Shown: one piece after another, positions 1 through 8,193 of the stretch
Position numbering within the stretch: position 1 is the first letter of the stretch
Layout of the letters: each line of letters begins with the position of its first letter
Source: Sphingobacterium sp. UGAL515B_05
GTDB taxonomy: Bacteria > Bacteroidota > Bacteroidia > Sphingobacteriales > Sphingobacteriaceae
Assembly (NCBI RefSeq): GCF_033097525.1
Contig: NZ_CP109907.1
Span: forward strand, 4,588,001-4,652,000
DNA: 64,000 nt
Reading direction: 5' to 3'
Notes under the pieces: generated by a model
The model's input: the letters and a program-made list of their open reading frames with translations, nothing else
What the model was told of the DNA's origin: nothing
Database searches by the model: none
Program-made: the position numbers and the translations under genes

Positions 1-8
1 GTGTTCGT

Positions 9-122
9 GCTACAATTGTAGCTATTTCATCTCTTTATCTTTACTCATGTTAGTCCGTCGGCCTGGAGATTGCTGCCACTTTCAACGATCAATGGCTGAT
101 GGACGTGACACTGTCTTTTTTT
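9..122 (+). ncRNA. possible 3' part of a structured RNA with terminator
   Basis: The left edge holds a perfect 14-bp palindrome (GCTACAATTGTAGC, 9-22). It is followed by an 11-bp stem pairing 53-63 with 94-104 (two G-U wobbles, 30-nt loop) and then GACACTGTC running into eight T residues (115-122). No open frame fits. The order of stem, short hairpin and T-run suggests the 3' end of a plus-strand transcript, either an RNA gene or the trailer of a gene left of the window. The class is not recognised. Confidence 0.3.
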
Positions 123-312
123 TACCTTATTAATATTTGTAAAGGTTGGAACAATTTACGAAAAATATGTGATATTTTTTGATAGTGATAAATTGATGTG
201 CTAAAAAAATGTGCTAAAAAGTTTATTTTTTTTTACTTACGTAAGTTGTTGTTAATGAGTTGTTTGTTTTTGTGTTTTTTGTACAATAAGCTTGATTTTT
301 AGATAATTAAGT

Positions 313-344
313 TTTGTTTTTAGCGAAAAATGCCTTTAAATTTG
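313..344 (+). promoter_or_regulatory. Bacteroidota-type promoter of pckA
   Basis: TTTG at 313-316, a 20-nt spacer, then TAAATTTG at 337-344 match the Bacteroidota housekeeping promoter (TTG/TTTG at -33, TAnnTTTG at -7). Transcription would begin near 350, about 20 nt before the ATG at 371. An upstream in-frame TTG at 314 lies inside this promoter, so it cannot be the start codon. Confidence 0.7.
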
Positions 345-370
345 GGCACATTTTAAAACAAACAAAAAAT

Positions 371-1990
371 ATGAAAAAGGGTAACATTGGAAACGCGCCT
401 GATTTGAAATATTTAAAAATTGATAGTACAAAAAATGTATTTTATCAATTGCCTGTTTCTGAATTGGTCGAACATGCCTTAGCAAATCACGAAGGTCGAC
501 TTTCTGATACGGGAGCACTCGCTGCTGATACGGGAAAATTTACTGGGAGATCGCCAAAAGATCGGTTTCTGGTCGAAGATTCTTTAACAAAAGATAGCGT
601 TTGGTGGGGAGAAATCAATCAACGGATGTCTCCGGCTAATTTTGAAGCACTATTTTCGAAAGTAGCTGCTCACTTAAGTGATAAAATCATCTATGTAAGA
701 GATTGTGCTGCAGGGGCTGATCCAGCTTATCAAATAGATTTGCGTGTTGTTACGGAGACAGCTTATCAAAGTATATTTGCCAATAACCTGTTTCTGCGGC
801 CGGAACCAAATATGGATGCTCAGCCTGCTTGGTCGATTTTAGCTGCCCCGACGCTGCTTATCGAAGAGCCGCATCAATATGGCATTATCAACGAAAATTT
901 TGTCGCGATTGATTTTACAAAAAAGATAGTACTGATTGCAGGGACCGGTTATACAGGGGAGATTAAAAAGAGCATTTTCTCAATATTGAACTTTATTTTG
1001 CCATTCCAGCATAATGTGCTTTCTATGCACTGCTCGGCGAATACTTCGAAAGAAGGGGAGACCGCTTTGTTTTTTGGACTTTCGGGTACAGGGAAGACTA
1101 CCTTGTCAGCTGATAGAAATAGAAAGTTGATCGGTGATGACGAGCATGGATGGAGCGAAAAGGGAATATTCAATTTCGAAGGTGGCTGTTATGCCAAATG
1201 TGTAGGTTTGTCGGAGGACAAAGAGCCTGAGATTTTTCACGCAATTCGTTTTGGGTCTTTGCTTGAAAATGTTGTTTTGGATGAATTTGATCGACCTGAT
1301 TATAACGATATTAGCAAAACGGAAAATACCCGCGTATCCTATCCAATAGATTTCATGGAAAATGCCGAAATGAGCGGTATTGGTCGGGAACCTGAAAATA
1401 TTTTTTTCCTGACGGCAGATGCTTTTGGTGTACTTCCTCCCATTTCATTGTTGACCACAGATCAGGCGGTATATCATTTCGTTAGTGGTTATACAGCGAA
1501 GGTTGCGGGTACAGAGGTAGGGGTGAAAGAGCCTACTGCTGCATTTTCAACCTGTTTTGGACAGGCATTTTTGCCGCTGCATCCTTCAAAATATGCGGCC
1601 TTGCTACGTTCAAAACTAGAGCAAAATCGCAACATCAAAGTTTGGTTAGTGAACACGGGCTGGATTGCAGGTCCTTACGGAATAGGCCGACGTATTAAGC
1701 TAAATTATACGCGATCGCTAATTCGAGCAGCAATGGATGGCTCACTGCTGGAGTCTCACTTCAACAAGCACAATATTTTTGGACTGGAGTATCCGACGAG
1801 CTGTGGCGAGCATGTTCCCGCACAAATTTTAGATGCGCGAGGCTTATGGAACAATGACGAGGCTTATGACATGCAGGCAAAACGCCTGGCGAAACTGTTT
1901 ATTTCGAATTTTGAAAAATTCAATAATGAAATGCCAGCCTCGGTGCATGCAGCAGGACCTAAAATAGAAACTACAGTTCTGGTGTCCTAA
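371..1990 (+). CDS. pckA: phosphoenolpyruvate carboxykinase (ATP)
   Basis: Cytosolic enzyme that converts oxaloacetate and ATP to phosphoenolpyruvate, CO2 and ADP, the entry step of gluconeogenesis. From the ATG at 371 it has 539 residues, normal for the ATP-dependent family. Visible motifs are the phosphate-binding GLSGTGKTT near residue 236, the metal-binding GDDEHGW about 20 residues later, and the PCK-specific stretch MHCSAN just upstream. The frame extends up to a TTG at 314, but that codon sits in the promoter, so ATG 371 is chosen. The gene stands alone and ends at a strong shared terminator facing the PPK2 gene. Function is secure by family. Confidence 0.97.
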   Translation: MKKGNIGNAPDLKYLKIDSTKNVFYQLPVSELVEHALANHEGRLSDTGALAADTGKFTGRSPKDRFLVEDSLTKDSVWWGEINQRMSPANFEALFSKVAAHLSDKIIYVRDCAAGADPAYQIDLRVVTETAYQSIFANNLFLRPEPNMDAQPAWSILAAPTLLIEEPHQYGIINENFVAIDFTKKIVLIAGTGYTGEIKKSIFSILNFILPFQHNVLSMHCSANTSKEGETALFFGLSGTGKTTLSADRNRKLIGDDEHGWSEKGIFNFEGGCYAKCVGLSEDKEPEIFHAIRFGSLLENVVLDEFDRPDYNDISKTENTRVSYPIDFMENAEMSGIGREPENIFFLTADAFGVLPPISLLTTDQAVYHFVSGYTAKVAGTEVGVKEPTAAFSTCFGQAFLPLHPSKYAALLRSKLEQNRNIKVWLVNTGWIAGPYGIGRRIKLNYTRSLIRAAMDGSLLESHFNKHNIFGLEYPTSCGEHVPAQILDARGLWNNDEAYDMQAKRLAKLFISNFEKFNNEMPASVHAAGPKIETTVLVS

Positions 1991-2002
1991 TTCGTTCTGA
2001 CA

Positions 2003-2046
2003 TTATAACAAACAGGAGGAAATACTTTTCCTCCTGTTTGTTATAA
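2003..2046. terminator. bidirectional terminator between pckA and the PPK2 gene
   Basis: Perfect 20-bp inverted repeat (2003-2022 with 2027-2046) around a 4-nt loop. The stem contains ACAGGAGGAAA and its complement, and is A/T-rich at both bases. It lies between the convergent stop codons of pckA and the PPK2 gene and would serve both. Confidence 0.85.
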
Positions 2047-2072
2047 TTGTACCTTTTCTAATCAACAGACCT

Positions 2073-2882
2073 TTAATCGTGTTTTGTGACGAAAGAATCT
2101 ATTTTTTCCTGTTCACTTCCAACAAGAGCATTGATAATTAGTTTGAAGGACGCCAGGCGAGCCTTTTTCTTGTTATCTTTCGTGATTTCTAGCCAAGGCG
2201 ATTTTTTGGTGCTTGTCTTTTTAAATAAATTCTCAATATAGCCCGTATATACATCCCATTTCTCCTGGGCCTGCTGGTCTAGCACACCAATTTTCCATTG
2301 TTTTAGGATATCTTCTTTTCGCTCTTTTAACCTTTCGGCTTGCTCTTCTTTGCTGACGTTCAGGAATAATTTGATAAGGATGATGCCATCGTCGATTAGC
2401 TGCTTCTCAAATTCAGGGACCTGGTTCATAAACAGCTCATGTTGCTCCTTGGAGCAAAATCCAAATACAGGTTCAACAACAGCTCTGTTATACCAGCTAC
2501 GGTCAAAAATCACAATTTCGCCGGCATTAGGGAGCTGTTTGATATATCGTTGAAAATACCATTGGCCGGCTTCCTCTTCGGTTGGTTTGGGCAATGCAAC
2601 GACACGTACCTTTTTGGGATTTAGATATTGGGTCATACGGCCTATTGTACCACCTTTACCCGCAGCGTCCCTACCTTCAAAAATAATAAGGACCCGTTTT
2701 CCTTTTTCAATGATTTCATATTGAAGCTTTAAGAGCTTGACTTGAAGCTCGTAAAGTTCTTTCTCATAATCGTAAACATCATTGAATTTTTTTATTTCCA
2801 GAATGCCATGTTGTTCCAGATAGTTTAAAACATCTTTGTTTTCGTGGATCTTCTGAAGTTCATTTAAATCGTATTCTGCCAT
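2073..2882 (-). CDS. PPK2-family polyphosphate kinase
   Basis: Single-domain polyphosphate:nucleotide phosphotransferase of 269 residues, which uses polyphosphate to phosphorylate nucleotides or makes polyphosphate in reverse. The P-loop FEGRDAAGKGGTIGR lies at about residues 68-82 and the Walker B segment IFDRSWYNRAVVEP at about 125-138. The lid region (ERKEDILKQWK) follows near residue 187. Length and motif order fit one-domain PPK2 proteins. Preference for ADP, GDP or AMP cannot be read by eye. It is convergent with pckA and has no operon partner. Confidence 0.9.
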   Translation of the reverse strand: MAEYDLNELQKIHENKDVLNYLEQHGILEIKKFNDVYDYEKELYELQVKLLKLQYEIIEKGKRVLIIFEGRDAAGKGGTIGRMTQYLNPKKVRVVALPKPTEEEAGQWYFQRYIKQLPNAGEIVIFDRSWYNRAVVEPVFGFCSKEQHELFMNQVPEFEKQLIDDGIILIKLFLNVSKEEQAERLKERKEDILKQWKIGVLDQQAQEKWDVYTGYIENLFKKTSTKKSPWLEITKDNKKKARLASFKLIINALVGSEQEKIDSFVTKHD

Positions 2883-3037
2883 ATGATATTTATTTATATG
2901 TTCGTTTTCCTAAAGTTACTTATTGAATTGTTAAAAAATGTCAAATTTCACATAAATCCACAAGAGCTGTGTAATAATAACCTTATGGCTTACGTTTAAT
3001 ATTCAAAACAGCGAAAGAGGCTGTTTGTATAAATTAG

Positions 3038-3103
3038 ACTTTTCATAAATTTAGGTTAATAATTGGTTAGGTTAGCTCGGAGTTCCCCACTTCGAGCTTT
3101 TTT
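3038..3103 (+). repeat. hairpin element, copy 1 (candidate sRNA 3' end)
   Basis: A roughly 66-bp block that recurs at 3261-3325. It begins ACTTTTCATAAA, carries TAGGTTAATA, and ends in the stem-loop GCTCGGAGT-TCCCC-ACTTCGAGC (3075-3097) followed by six T residues. The similarity extends upstream: a TGTTAAAAAATGTYAAAT motif precedes both copies. The stem differs between copies yet still pairs, which points to a conserved RNA hairpin and not a coding sequence. Confidence 0.55.
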
Positions 3104-3260
3104 GTGAACAGGACCGGAGGATCCCTGACAAGAACACGAAAAATTATGATTTTGCCGCGCTCAAATAGAGTTTAATATTAATCTCATCTAAATGTTAAAA
3201 AATGTTAAATGACTATTCTTGTTATAATGAATTCAAAAATGTGGCGTTTTCATTACAAAT

Positions 3261-3325
3261 ACTTTTCATAAAATAGGTTAATATATGGCTAACGAAAGCT
3301 CAGAGTTCCCCACTCTGGGCTTTTT
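3261..3325 (+). repeat. hairpin element, copy 2 (candidate sRNA 3' end)
   Basis: Second copy of the element at 3038-3103. It shares ACTTTTCATAAA and TAGGTTAATA, followed by the stem-loop AGCTCAGAGT-TCCCC-ACTCTGGGCT (3297-3320) and a T-run. The TTCCCCACT loop is identical while stem bases vary with compensating or wobble pairs. A 20-codon frame starts at the ATG at 3285 but is not conserved in copy 1. It may be an intrinsic terminator of a small RNA; what is transcribed upstream is not clear. Confidence 0.55.
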
Positions 3326-3340
3326 ATTTTTCAGCTTCCT

Positions 3341-3380
3341 TTTTTGACTTGCAGACTCTTTTTTTGACTTGAGCCAATGA
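3341..3380 (+). repeat. 20-bp spaced direct repeat
   Basis: TTTTTGACTTG occurs at 3341-3351 and again at 3361-3371, exactly 20 bp apart, just downstream of hairpin copy 2 and upstream of the MFS remnant. It is too short to identify. It may be a local duplication scar or a regulatory tandem. Confidence 0.4.
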
Positions 3381-3431
3381 TTAGCTTTTTGATCCGAGGC
3401 ATATTTGCACTCGAAATATAGTTGTAAGGGT

Positions 3432-3629
3432 GTGCTGGCTGTTAAAAAAGTTGCACCACAGATGCGTGGTACAGCACTTGGAGCTTATGTTGCGTTTGTG
3501 GATTTGTCGCTGGGACTGGCAGGACCATTGGCGGGAACGATCGCGGGCTCATTTGGTTATTAGTCGGTCTATTTTGGGGGAATCAGCTGTCTGCTGTCTA
3601 TCCTTATATTGATCTGCAACAGGAAATAA
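3432..3629 (+). pseudogene. MFS transporter C-terminal remnant with internal stop
   Basis: Read in the frame GTG CTG GCT at 3432, the stretch gives APQMRGTALGAYVAFVDLS, then LGLAGPLAGTIAGSFGY, a TAG stop, and SVYFGGISCLLSILILICNR before the real stop at 3627-3629. This is the hallmark helix 10-12 segment of sugar/drug-type MFS transporters (the APxxxRGxAxGAY motif). Only about 65 codons survive, the N-terminal four fifths is missing, and one in-frame amber codon interrupts it. I call it a decayed gene. No insertion sequence is visible beside it. Confidence 0.7.
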
Positions 3630-3700
3630 GCTTACGGAAATTCACAGCATGTTGAAGCAAAGAATTTCATTAAAGGCGAGAGGAAATTAAATTGATCTGT

Positions 3701-3748
3701 ATAAATAAGACGGACCGAGTGTAGATCCCCTGAGTCCGTCTTATTTAT
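3701..3748. terminator. terminator downstream of smc
   Basis: Perfect 15-bp inverted repeat: ATAAATAAGACGGAC at 3701-3715 with its complement at 3734-3748. It sits just beyond the smc stop codon (3767) on the minus strand. The A/T-rich outer stem gives a T-run in either direction. Confidence 0.8.
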
Positions 3749-3766
3749 CGTGTATTTTGTTGCTCA

Positions 3767-6700
3767 CTAAGCAACTTCTCTTAGATCTACTGCAACTACA
3801 CGGGATACACCTTGTTCAACCATGGTTACTCCATAGATGATGTCTGTACTTGCTATCGTTTTTTTATTGTGTGAGACCACGATAAATTGTGAATTCTTGG
3901 AAAAATCCCGGATAATATTATTGAATTTATCAATATTAGTATCATCCAACGGAGCGTCCACCTCATCGAATATACAAAAAGGTGCCGGTTTAGAAAGATA
4001 GAGTGAGAATAACAAGGCTGTTGAAGTCAAGGTCTTTTCACCCCCCGAAAGCTGATTGATAGACAGCGGTCTTTTCCCTTTCGGCCTTGCAATAATGTCA
4101 ATGTCTGAATCCAGCGGATTGCTTGGGTCTGTGAGCACCAGGTCGCAGCTGTCTTCTTCGTTAAATAGCGAACGGAATACCTTGACGAAGTTATTCCTTA
4201 CGGCATCGAATGTAAACATGAACTGAACTTGAGCGGTATCGTCAATTTCTTTTATTGTTGCCATCAACGAGCCTTTTGCTTCGATTAAATCAGCTTTCTC
4301 TTTGTTAATGAAATCATAGCGTTCATTCATCTCGTCAAAAGCCTCTTTTGCCATTAGATTGATCGTTCCAAATTCATCAAGCTGTTTCTTGAGTTTGCTG
4401 CATTTGGTTGTCAATGTTGCCTGATCCTCTGTGATCTCAGGCACATCTTCACGGTCAATCAGGTCTTTCAGTTCAACGTTGAATTCAACAGAAAGACGTT
4501 CTTTCAAGGCATTGAGGTCGATCTGAAGACCCGTTTTTTTATCTTTGATCTCTGAAACAAGAAAGTCACTCTGTTCTTTTGAACGACGCTGCTGTGTTAG
4601 AGCATCTTCGAGGTTATTTATTTTCTGCTTATCTGCATAGTAGCCGTCTTCCAATTCTTTGAGACCATCTTCCAAGGCAATCTTCTGCTCATACATGGCA
4701 ATAAGATCCTGATCTTCTTCATCTTCAAACGGAATGGTTGTTCTTAAAGCTTCCTGCACTTCAACTAATTCTGCACTGTTTCGCTCCACACGGATTTCGT
4801 GGTCATCTTTCTGCGTCTCTCTAAATTCGAGATCTTTTGTGATATTGGAAACTTTGTTTAACTGTTGATGGTAAGCGATATTCTCTTGATTGTATGCGGT
4901 CGATTTTTCGTTAAGTACCTCAGATATTTCATGGAACTGATCTTGTAAAGTCGATAATTCGGCGATACTTTGTTCTTTTTCCAGACGAAGCTCCTGAAGC
5001 TGTGGCTCCGCAATTTTTAAATCCGATTCTATACCTTCAATTTTCTCCTGAATATCTTTTTTACGGGCCTGGGAGTTATTGATGAAGGCTTGATATTGCT
5101 CTTGCTTTGTTTTGACGGTAATTAATTCATTATTCAGTCTATTAAGCTGAAAGCGCAGCTCATCGATTAACTCTTTCTGTGAATTTCCCCGCAGAGTATC
5201 CAAACGAGCTGTCTCGGCCGTTATTTTATCTTCAAGTTTTGCTATTTCCTGATTTAAGGTTTTGATCTCTTGGGATAGCACTTCCAGGTTTTTCGCTCTT
5301 CCGATACGTTTGCCCTCAAATAATCCCACAGAACCACCCGATAGACCCAAATGATGTTTCGAATAACGTCCATTTTTTTGTAGAATCACCTGTCCTAGAG
5401 CAGGTAGCTTTTCATCCAGCTCCTTTTCATTTTCATGTTTAAGGATGAAGACCTGCTGGAGCAGCATCGTACATAAAGCCTTGTACTTTTCGTCTACGTT
5501 AATCACATCTAACGCAGACATCAAATTGTCATTTGGTGCAGGGGCAGCGCTTGGGGAATCTACTATGGCATCTAAAACAAAGAAATTAGCTCTTCCTTTT
5601 GCTGCATCGCTTAATAGTTGGATAGCCTGAACAGCATCTTGTTGTGTTTCGACAACATAATGGTTCATAATGGGCTCTAGGTAGTTCTCAATAGCCACAC
5701 GGTAATCTTCCTGACAGAAAAGGACATCTGATAGGAGTGGGGGCTGCTTTTTCCAGCCTGCATTTTTCTTGAGGAAGCGAATGGAATCGGGGAAACCTTC
5801 TAAATTATCAACAAGGGATTTTGTGAGGTTGTATTCGTTTTGTTTAGCATCTAACAGGCGGAGATCTTTGGCAAGCTGGGCCTTAAATTCCTCGAGGTTT
5901 GCCTGGCACTGATTAATCTGTTCTTGGAGCTCTTCTTCCTGCTGGTTTGCTGAATCGTACTGTAGCTGCTGTGCTTCTACACGGCCCTCCAATTCCATAA
6001 CAGAGGAATTGAATTGCTGCAATTCGGCTTCTTTTGCTTCTGTATCTACACTATTGCGAACAGATTCTTGCAGCAGAGCTTCTTTCTGAATGGTGAATAC
6101 CGCAAGATCTTTTTCTAATTTGTATATTTTTGCCTGTAATTCAGCATTGCTCTTATTAAAAATATCGAGCTTTCCCTTTGCAGACTGTTGCTGTCCTCTC
6201 AATTCGTCGACTTCGGATTTATTTGATTCAAGATTTGTTTTTAACGAATCGAGTTTATTTTGCTCATCAAACAATTCCTCATTCAATCGTTTGATGGTAT
6301 AGAGGACGTGATTAAGCTGTTGTTTGTCGCTGTTGATATCGAGGCTCAGTCGATTTTCTTTATCTTGAAGATTTTTGACTTTTTCGTTTTTGATCTTCTT
6401 TTCCGATTCATAACCTCGGATTTTATTGACAAATTCCTGTGTTGTTTTTTGCTGTACCGAAAGGTTTTTTTCCTGTTCCAAATTTGTCTGGCGGAGTATT
6501 TGGAGTTCATTTTCCGCTCTCAGGATATTTTGCTGTGCATTGACGGAATCCTTTTGAACCTTGGATTCTTGTGTTTGGAGTCTTTCTAATTCGGTCGAAA
6601 AATCAGCAATTTTATAATAAGCCAAATCTATACTGCTTTGGCGGTATTCCGCTTTAAGGGAGGTATATTTCTCCGCTTTTTTAGCTTGATTTTCTAATGA

Positions 6701-7309
6701 TTTGAGATTCTTTGTGATTTCGTAAAGCAAGTCATCCACACGGGAAAGATCGGCTTCAGTATCTCTCAGCTTTGCTAAAGTTTGTTTTTTACGAACTTTA
6801 TACTTAGAGATTCCGGAAGCTTCTTCAAAGAGGTTGCGGCGTGAATTATCTTTGTTGTTGATAATTTCATCAATCATTTTCAATTCGATGATCGAATAAC
6901 TGTCGGCACCAACCCCAGTATCCAAAAACAGATCCGTGATATCTTTTAAACGACATTTGACATCATTTAATCGATATTCACTATCGCCGTTGCGAAACAG
7001 CTTACGGGTGACGGTCACTGTAGAGAATTCCGTTGGTAAAATATTATTGTTGTTGTTGAAGGTCAGCGAAACCTCTGCAAGGTTTGCCGGCTTTCTATTT
7101 TTCGTTCCATTGAAGATAATATTTTCCATTTTATCGGAGCGAAGCATCTTTGTGCTTTGTTCCCCCAGTACCCAGCGTATAGCGTCGACCACATTGGACT
7201 TCCCGCATCCATTGGGACCGACAATAGCTGTGACACCATCATTGAAGTTGATCGTGATCTTGTCTCCGAAACTTTTAAATCCTTTAATTTCTAGTTTGGT
7301 TAACTGCAT
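3767..7309 (-). CDS. smc: chromosome segregation protein SMC
   Basis: Condensin-type ATPase that dimerises through a hinge and organises and segregates the chromosome with ScpAB. It has 1180 residues, the usual size. The N-terminal Walker A is GPNGCGKS at residues 31-38. Two long Gln/Glu/Lys-rich coiled-coil arms flank a hinge at roughly 500-680. The C-terminal head has the signature LSGGE at 1087-1091 and Walker B FCIFDEVDAPLDD near 1110-1122. Several small open frames inside it on the other strand are shadows. It lies 69 bp after the DsbA-like gene on the same strand and may be read through from it. Confidence 0.97.
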   Translation of the reverse strand: MQLTKLEIKGFKSFGDKITINFNDGVTAIVGPNGCGKSNVVDAIRWVLGEQSTKMLRSDKMENIIFNGTKNRKPANLAEVSLTFNNNNNILPTEFSTVTVTRKLFRNGDSEYRLNDVKCRLKDITDLFLDTGVGADSYSIIELKMIDEIINNKDNSRRNLFEEASGISKYKVRKKQTLAKLRDTEADLSRVDDLLYEITKNLKSLENQAKKAEKYTSLKAEYRQSSIDLAYYKIADFSTELERLQTQESKVQKDSVNAQQNILRAENELQILRQTNLEQEKNLSVQQKTTQEFVNKIRGYESEKKIKNEKVKNLQDKENRLSLDINSDKQQLNHVLYTIKRLNEELFDEQNKLDSLKTNLESNKSEVDELRGQQQSAKGKLDIFNKSNAELQAKIYKLEKDLAVFTIQKEALLQESVRNSVDTEAKEAELQQFNSSVMELEGRVEAQQLQYDSANQQEEELQEQINQCQANLEEFKAQLAKDLRLLDAKQNEYNLTKSLVDNLEGFPDSIRFLKKNAGWKKQPPLLSDVLFCQEDYRVAIENYLEPIMNHYVVETQQDAVQAIQLLSDAAKGRANFFVLDAIVDSPSAAPAPNDNLMSALDVINVDEKYKALCTMLLQQVFILKHENEKELDEKLPALGQVILQKNGRYSKHHLGLSGGSVGLFEGKRIGRAKNLEVLSQEIKTLNQEIAKLEDKITAETARLDTLRGNSQKELIDELRFQLNRLNNELITVKTKQEQYQAFINNSQARKKDIQEKIEGIESDLKIAEPQLQELRLEKEQSIAELSTLQDQFHEISEVLNEKSTAYNQENIAYHQQLNKVSNITKDLEFRETQKDDHEIRVERNSAELVEVQEALRTTIPFEDEEDQDLIAMYEQKIALEDGLKELEDGYYADKQKINNLEDALTQQRRSKEQSDFLVSEIKDKKTGLQIDLNALKERLSVEFNVELKDLIDREDVPEITEDQATLTTKCSKLKKQLDEFGTINLMAKEAFDEMNERYDFINKEKADLIEAKGSLMATIKEIDDTAQVQFMFTFDAVRNNFVKVFRSLFNEEDSCDLVLTDPSNPLDSDIDIIARPKGKRPLSINQLSGGEKTLTSTALLFSLYLSKPAPFCIFDEVDAPLDDTNIDKFNNIIRDFSKNSQFIVVSHNKKTIASTDIIYGVTMVEQGVSRVVAVDLREVA

Positions 7310-7378
7310 TTATACCAAATTTGTTTGTCGTTATAAGCTTGCGAAAATAGTAAAATTAAACAATAATTTTTTCTTTCT

Positions 7379-8083
7379 TTATTCACATTTTCCTGTTTCA
7401 GGATCACATGAAGGGCCTTCTTCGCCTCTGCGTTCAAGAGGTGCAGGCTCACTGGCCAGGCATTCATTTATTGTATTGTGAAAGACTTCCATGGGCTGTG
7501 CTCCGGGGATAGCGTATTTTCTGTCAAATACAAAGAAAGGAACACCTCGAAGTCCTAAGCTGACTCCTTCTTGGATATCCTGTGCAACATCATAAGCAAA
7601 TTCATCCGATTCCAATAAGTTTTTTACCTCCTGAGCGGGAAGCTGCTCTTGCGTTGCGATAGCGATGAGAACTTCATTGTTATTTACATCGAGACCATCG
7701 GTGAAATGAGCCTTAAATAAGGCTTTTTTGATCTGAGTGCCTTTTTGCTGTGCCTGGGCAAAATGGATCAGACGATGGGCTTTTTTTGTATTTACAACGA
7801 TTGCTTTTTCAAAATTCAGGTCAATACCCAGCTCTTTTCCCTGCGCACTAAGCTGTGAAGTCATCGCAACCACATCGTCCATGCTCATGCCTTTTGTTTG
7901 AACGAGGTAATCGTAGGTTGGCATTTCCGGAGCATCTTCGGGATAGTCGGGGTTAAGCTGATACGATTTCCAGATGATTTCAGCGGCTGGCTTACTTGCG
8001 GTTTGCTGAAGCGCCAATTCAAGCTTTGTCAAGCCAATATAACAAAATGGACAAATAATGTCCGACCAAATTTCTATTTTCAT
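7379..8083 (-). CDS. DsbA/FrnE-family thiol oxidoreductase
   Basis: Thioredoxin-fold protein of 234 residues in the DsbA/FrnE (2-hydroxychromene-2-carboxylate isomerase-like) family. The redox motif CPFC lies at residues 11-14, directly after the first strand, and a cis-Pro segment GVPFFVF lies near residue 175. No signal peptide is visible, so it is probably cytosolic, unlike classical DsbA. The frame is open upstream to 8179, but the extension looks non-coding, so the ATG at 8083 is taken. The C-terminal tail CDPETGKC adds two cysteines. Substrate unknown. Divergent from the patatin-like gene. Confidence 0.85.
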   Translation of the reverse strand: MKIEIWSDIICPFCYIGLTKLELALQQTASKPAAEIIWKSYQLNPDYPEDAPEMPTYDYLVQTKGMSMDDVVAMTSQLSAQGKELGIDLNFEKAIVVNTKKAHRLIHFAQAQQKGTQIKKALFKAHFTDGLDVNNNEVLIAIATQEQLPAQEVKNLLESDEFAYDVAQDIQEGVSLGLRGVPFFVFDRKYAIPGAQPMEVFHNTINECLASEPAPLERRGEEGPSCDPETGKCE

Positions 8084-8141
8084 ATTTCTTTTTTTACTGC
8101 GTATATTGTAATCAAAAATACATATAATAACGATGAATATC

Positions 8142-8169
8142 TGTTTACATTGTTGCTTGGATGTAAACA
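8142..8169. promoter_or_regulatory. inverted repeat between the DsbA-like and patatin-like genes
   Basis: Perfect 9-bp arms TGTTTACAT (8142-8150) and ATGTAAACA (8161-8169) are separated by 10 bp, within the 110-bp divergent spacer. The centre-to-centre spacing of about two helical turns suits a dimeric repressor. A minus-strand TATTTTTG (8113-8120), a candidate -7 element for the DsbA-like gene, lies next to it. The regulator is unknown. Confidence 0.45.
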
Positions 8170-8193
8170 AGTGTTTCATGTACTTGTATAATT

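Noticed and set aside
3285..3347. 20-codon frame starting at the ATG within hairpin copy 2
   Set aside because: The frame is not preserved in copy 1, while the hairpin and loop are. This favours RNA structure over a peptide.
3430..3612. 60-codon plus-strand open frame
   Set aside because: Its translation has no family signal. The neighbouring frame (from 3432) carries recognisable MFS sequence with a stop codon, so this frame is a shadow of the pseudogene.
6936..7481. 181-codon plus frame antisense to the start of smc
   Set aside because: It lies opposite the highly conserved ATPase head of SMC and has no family features. It is a shadow frame.
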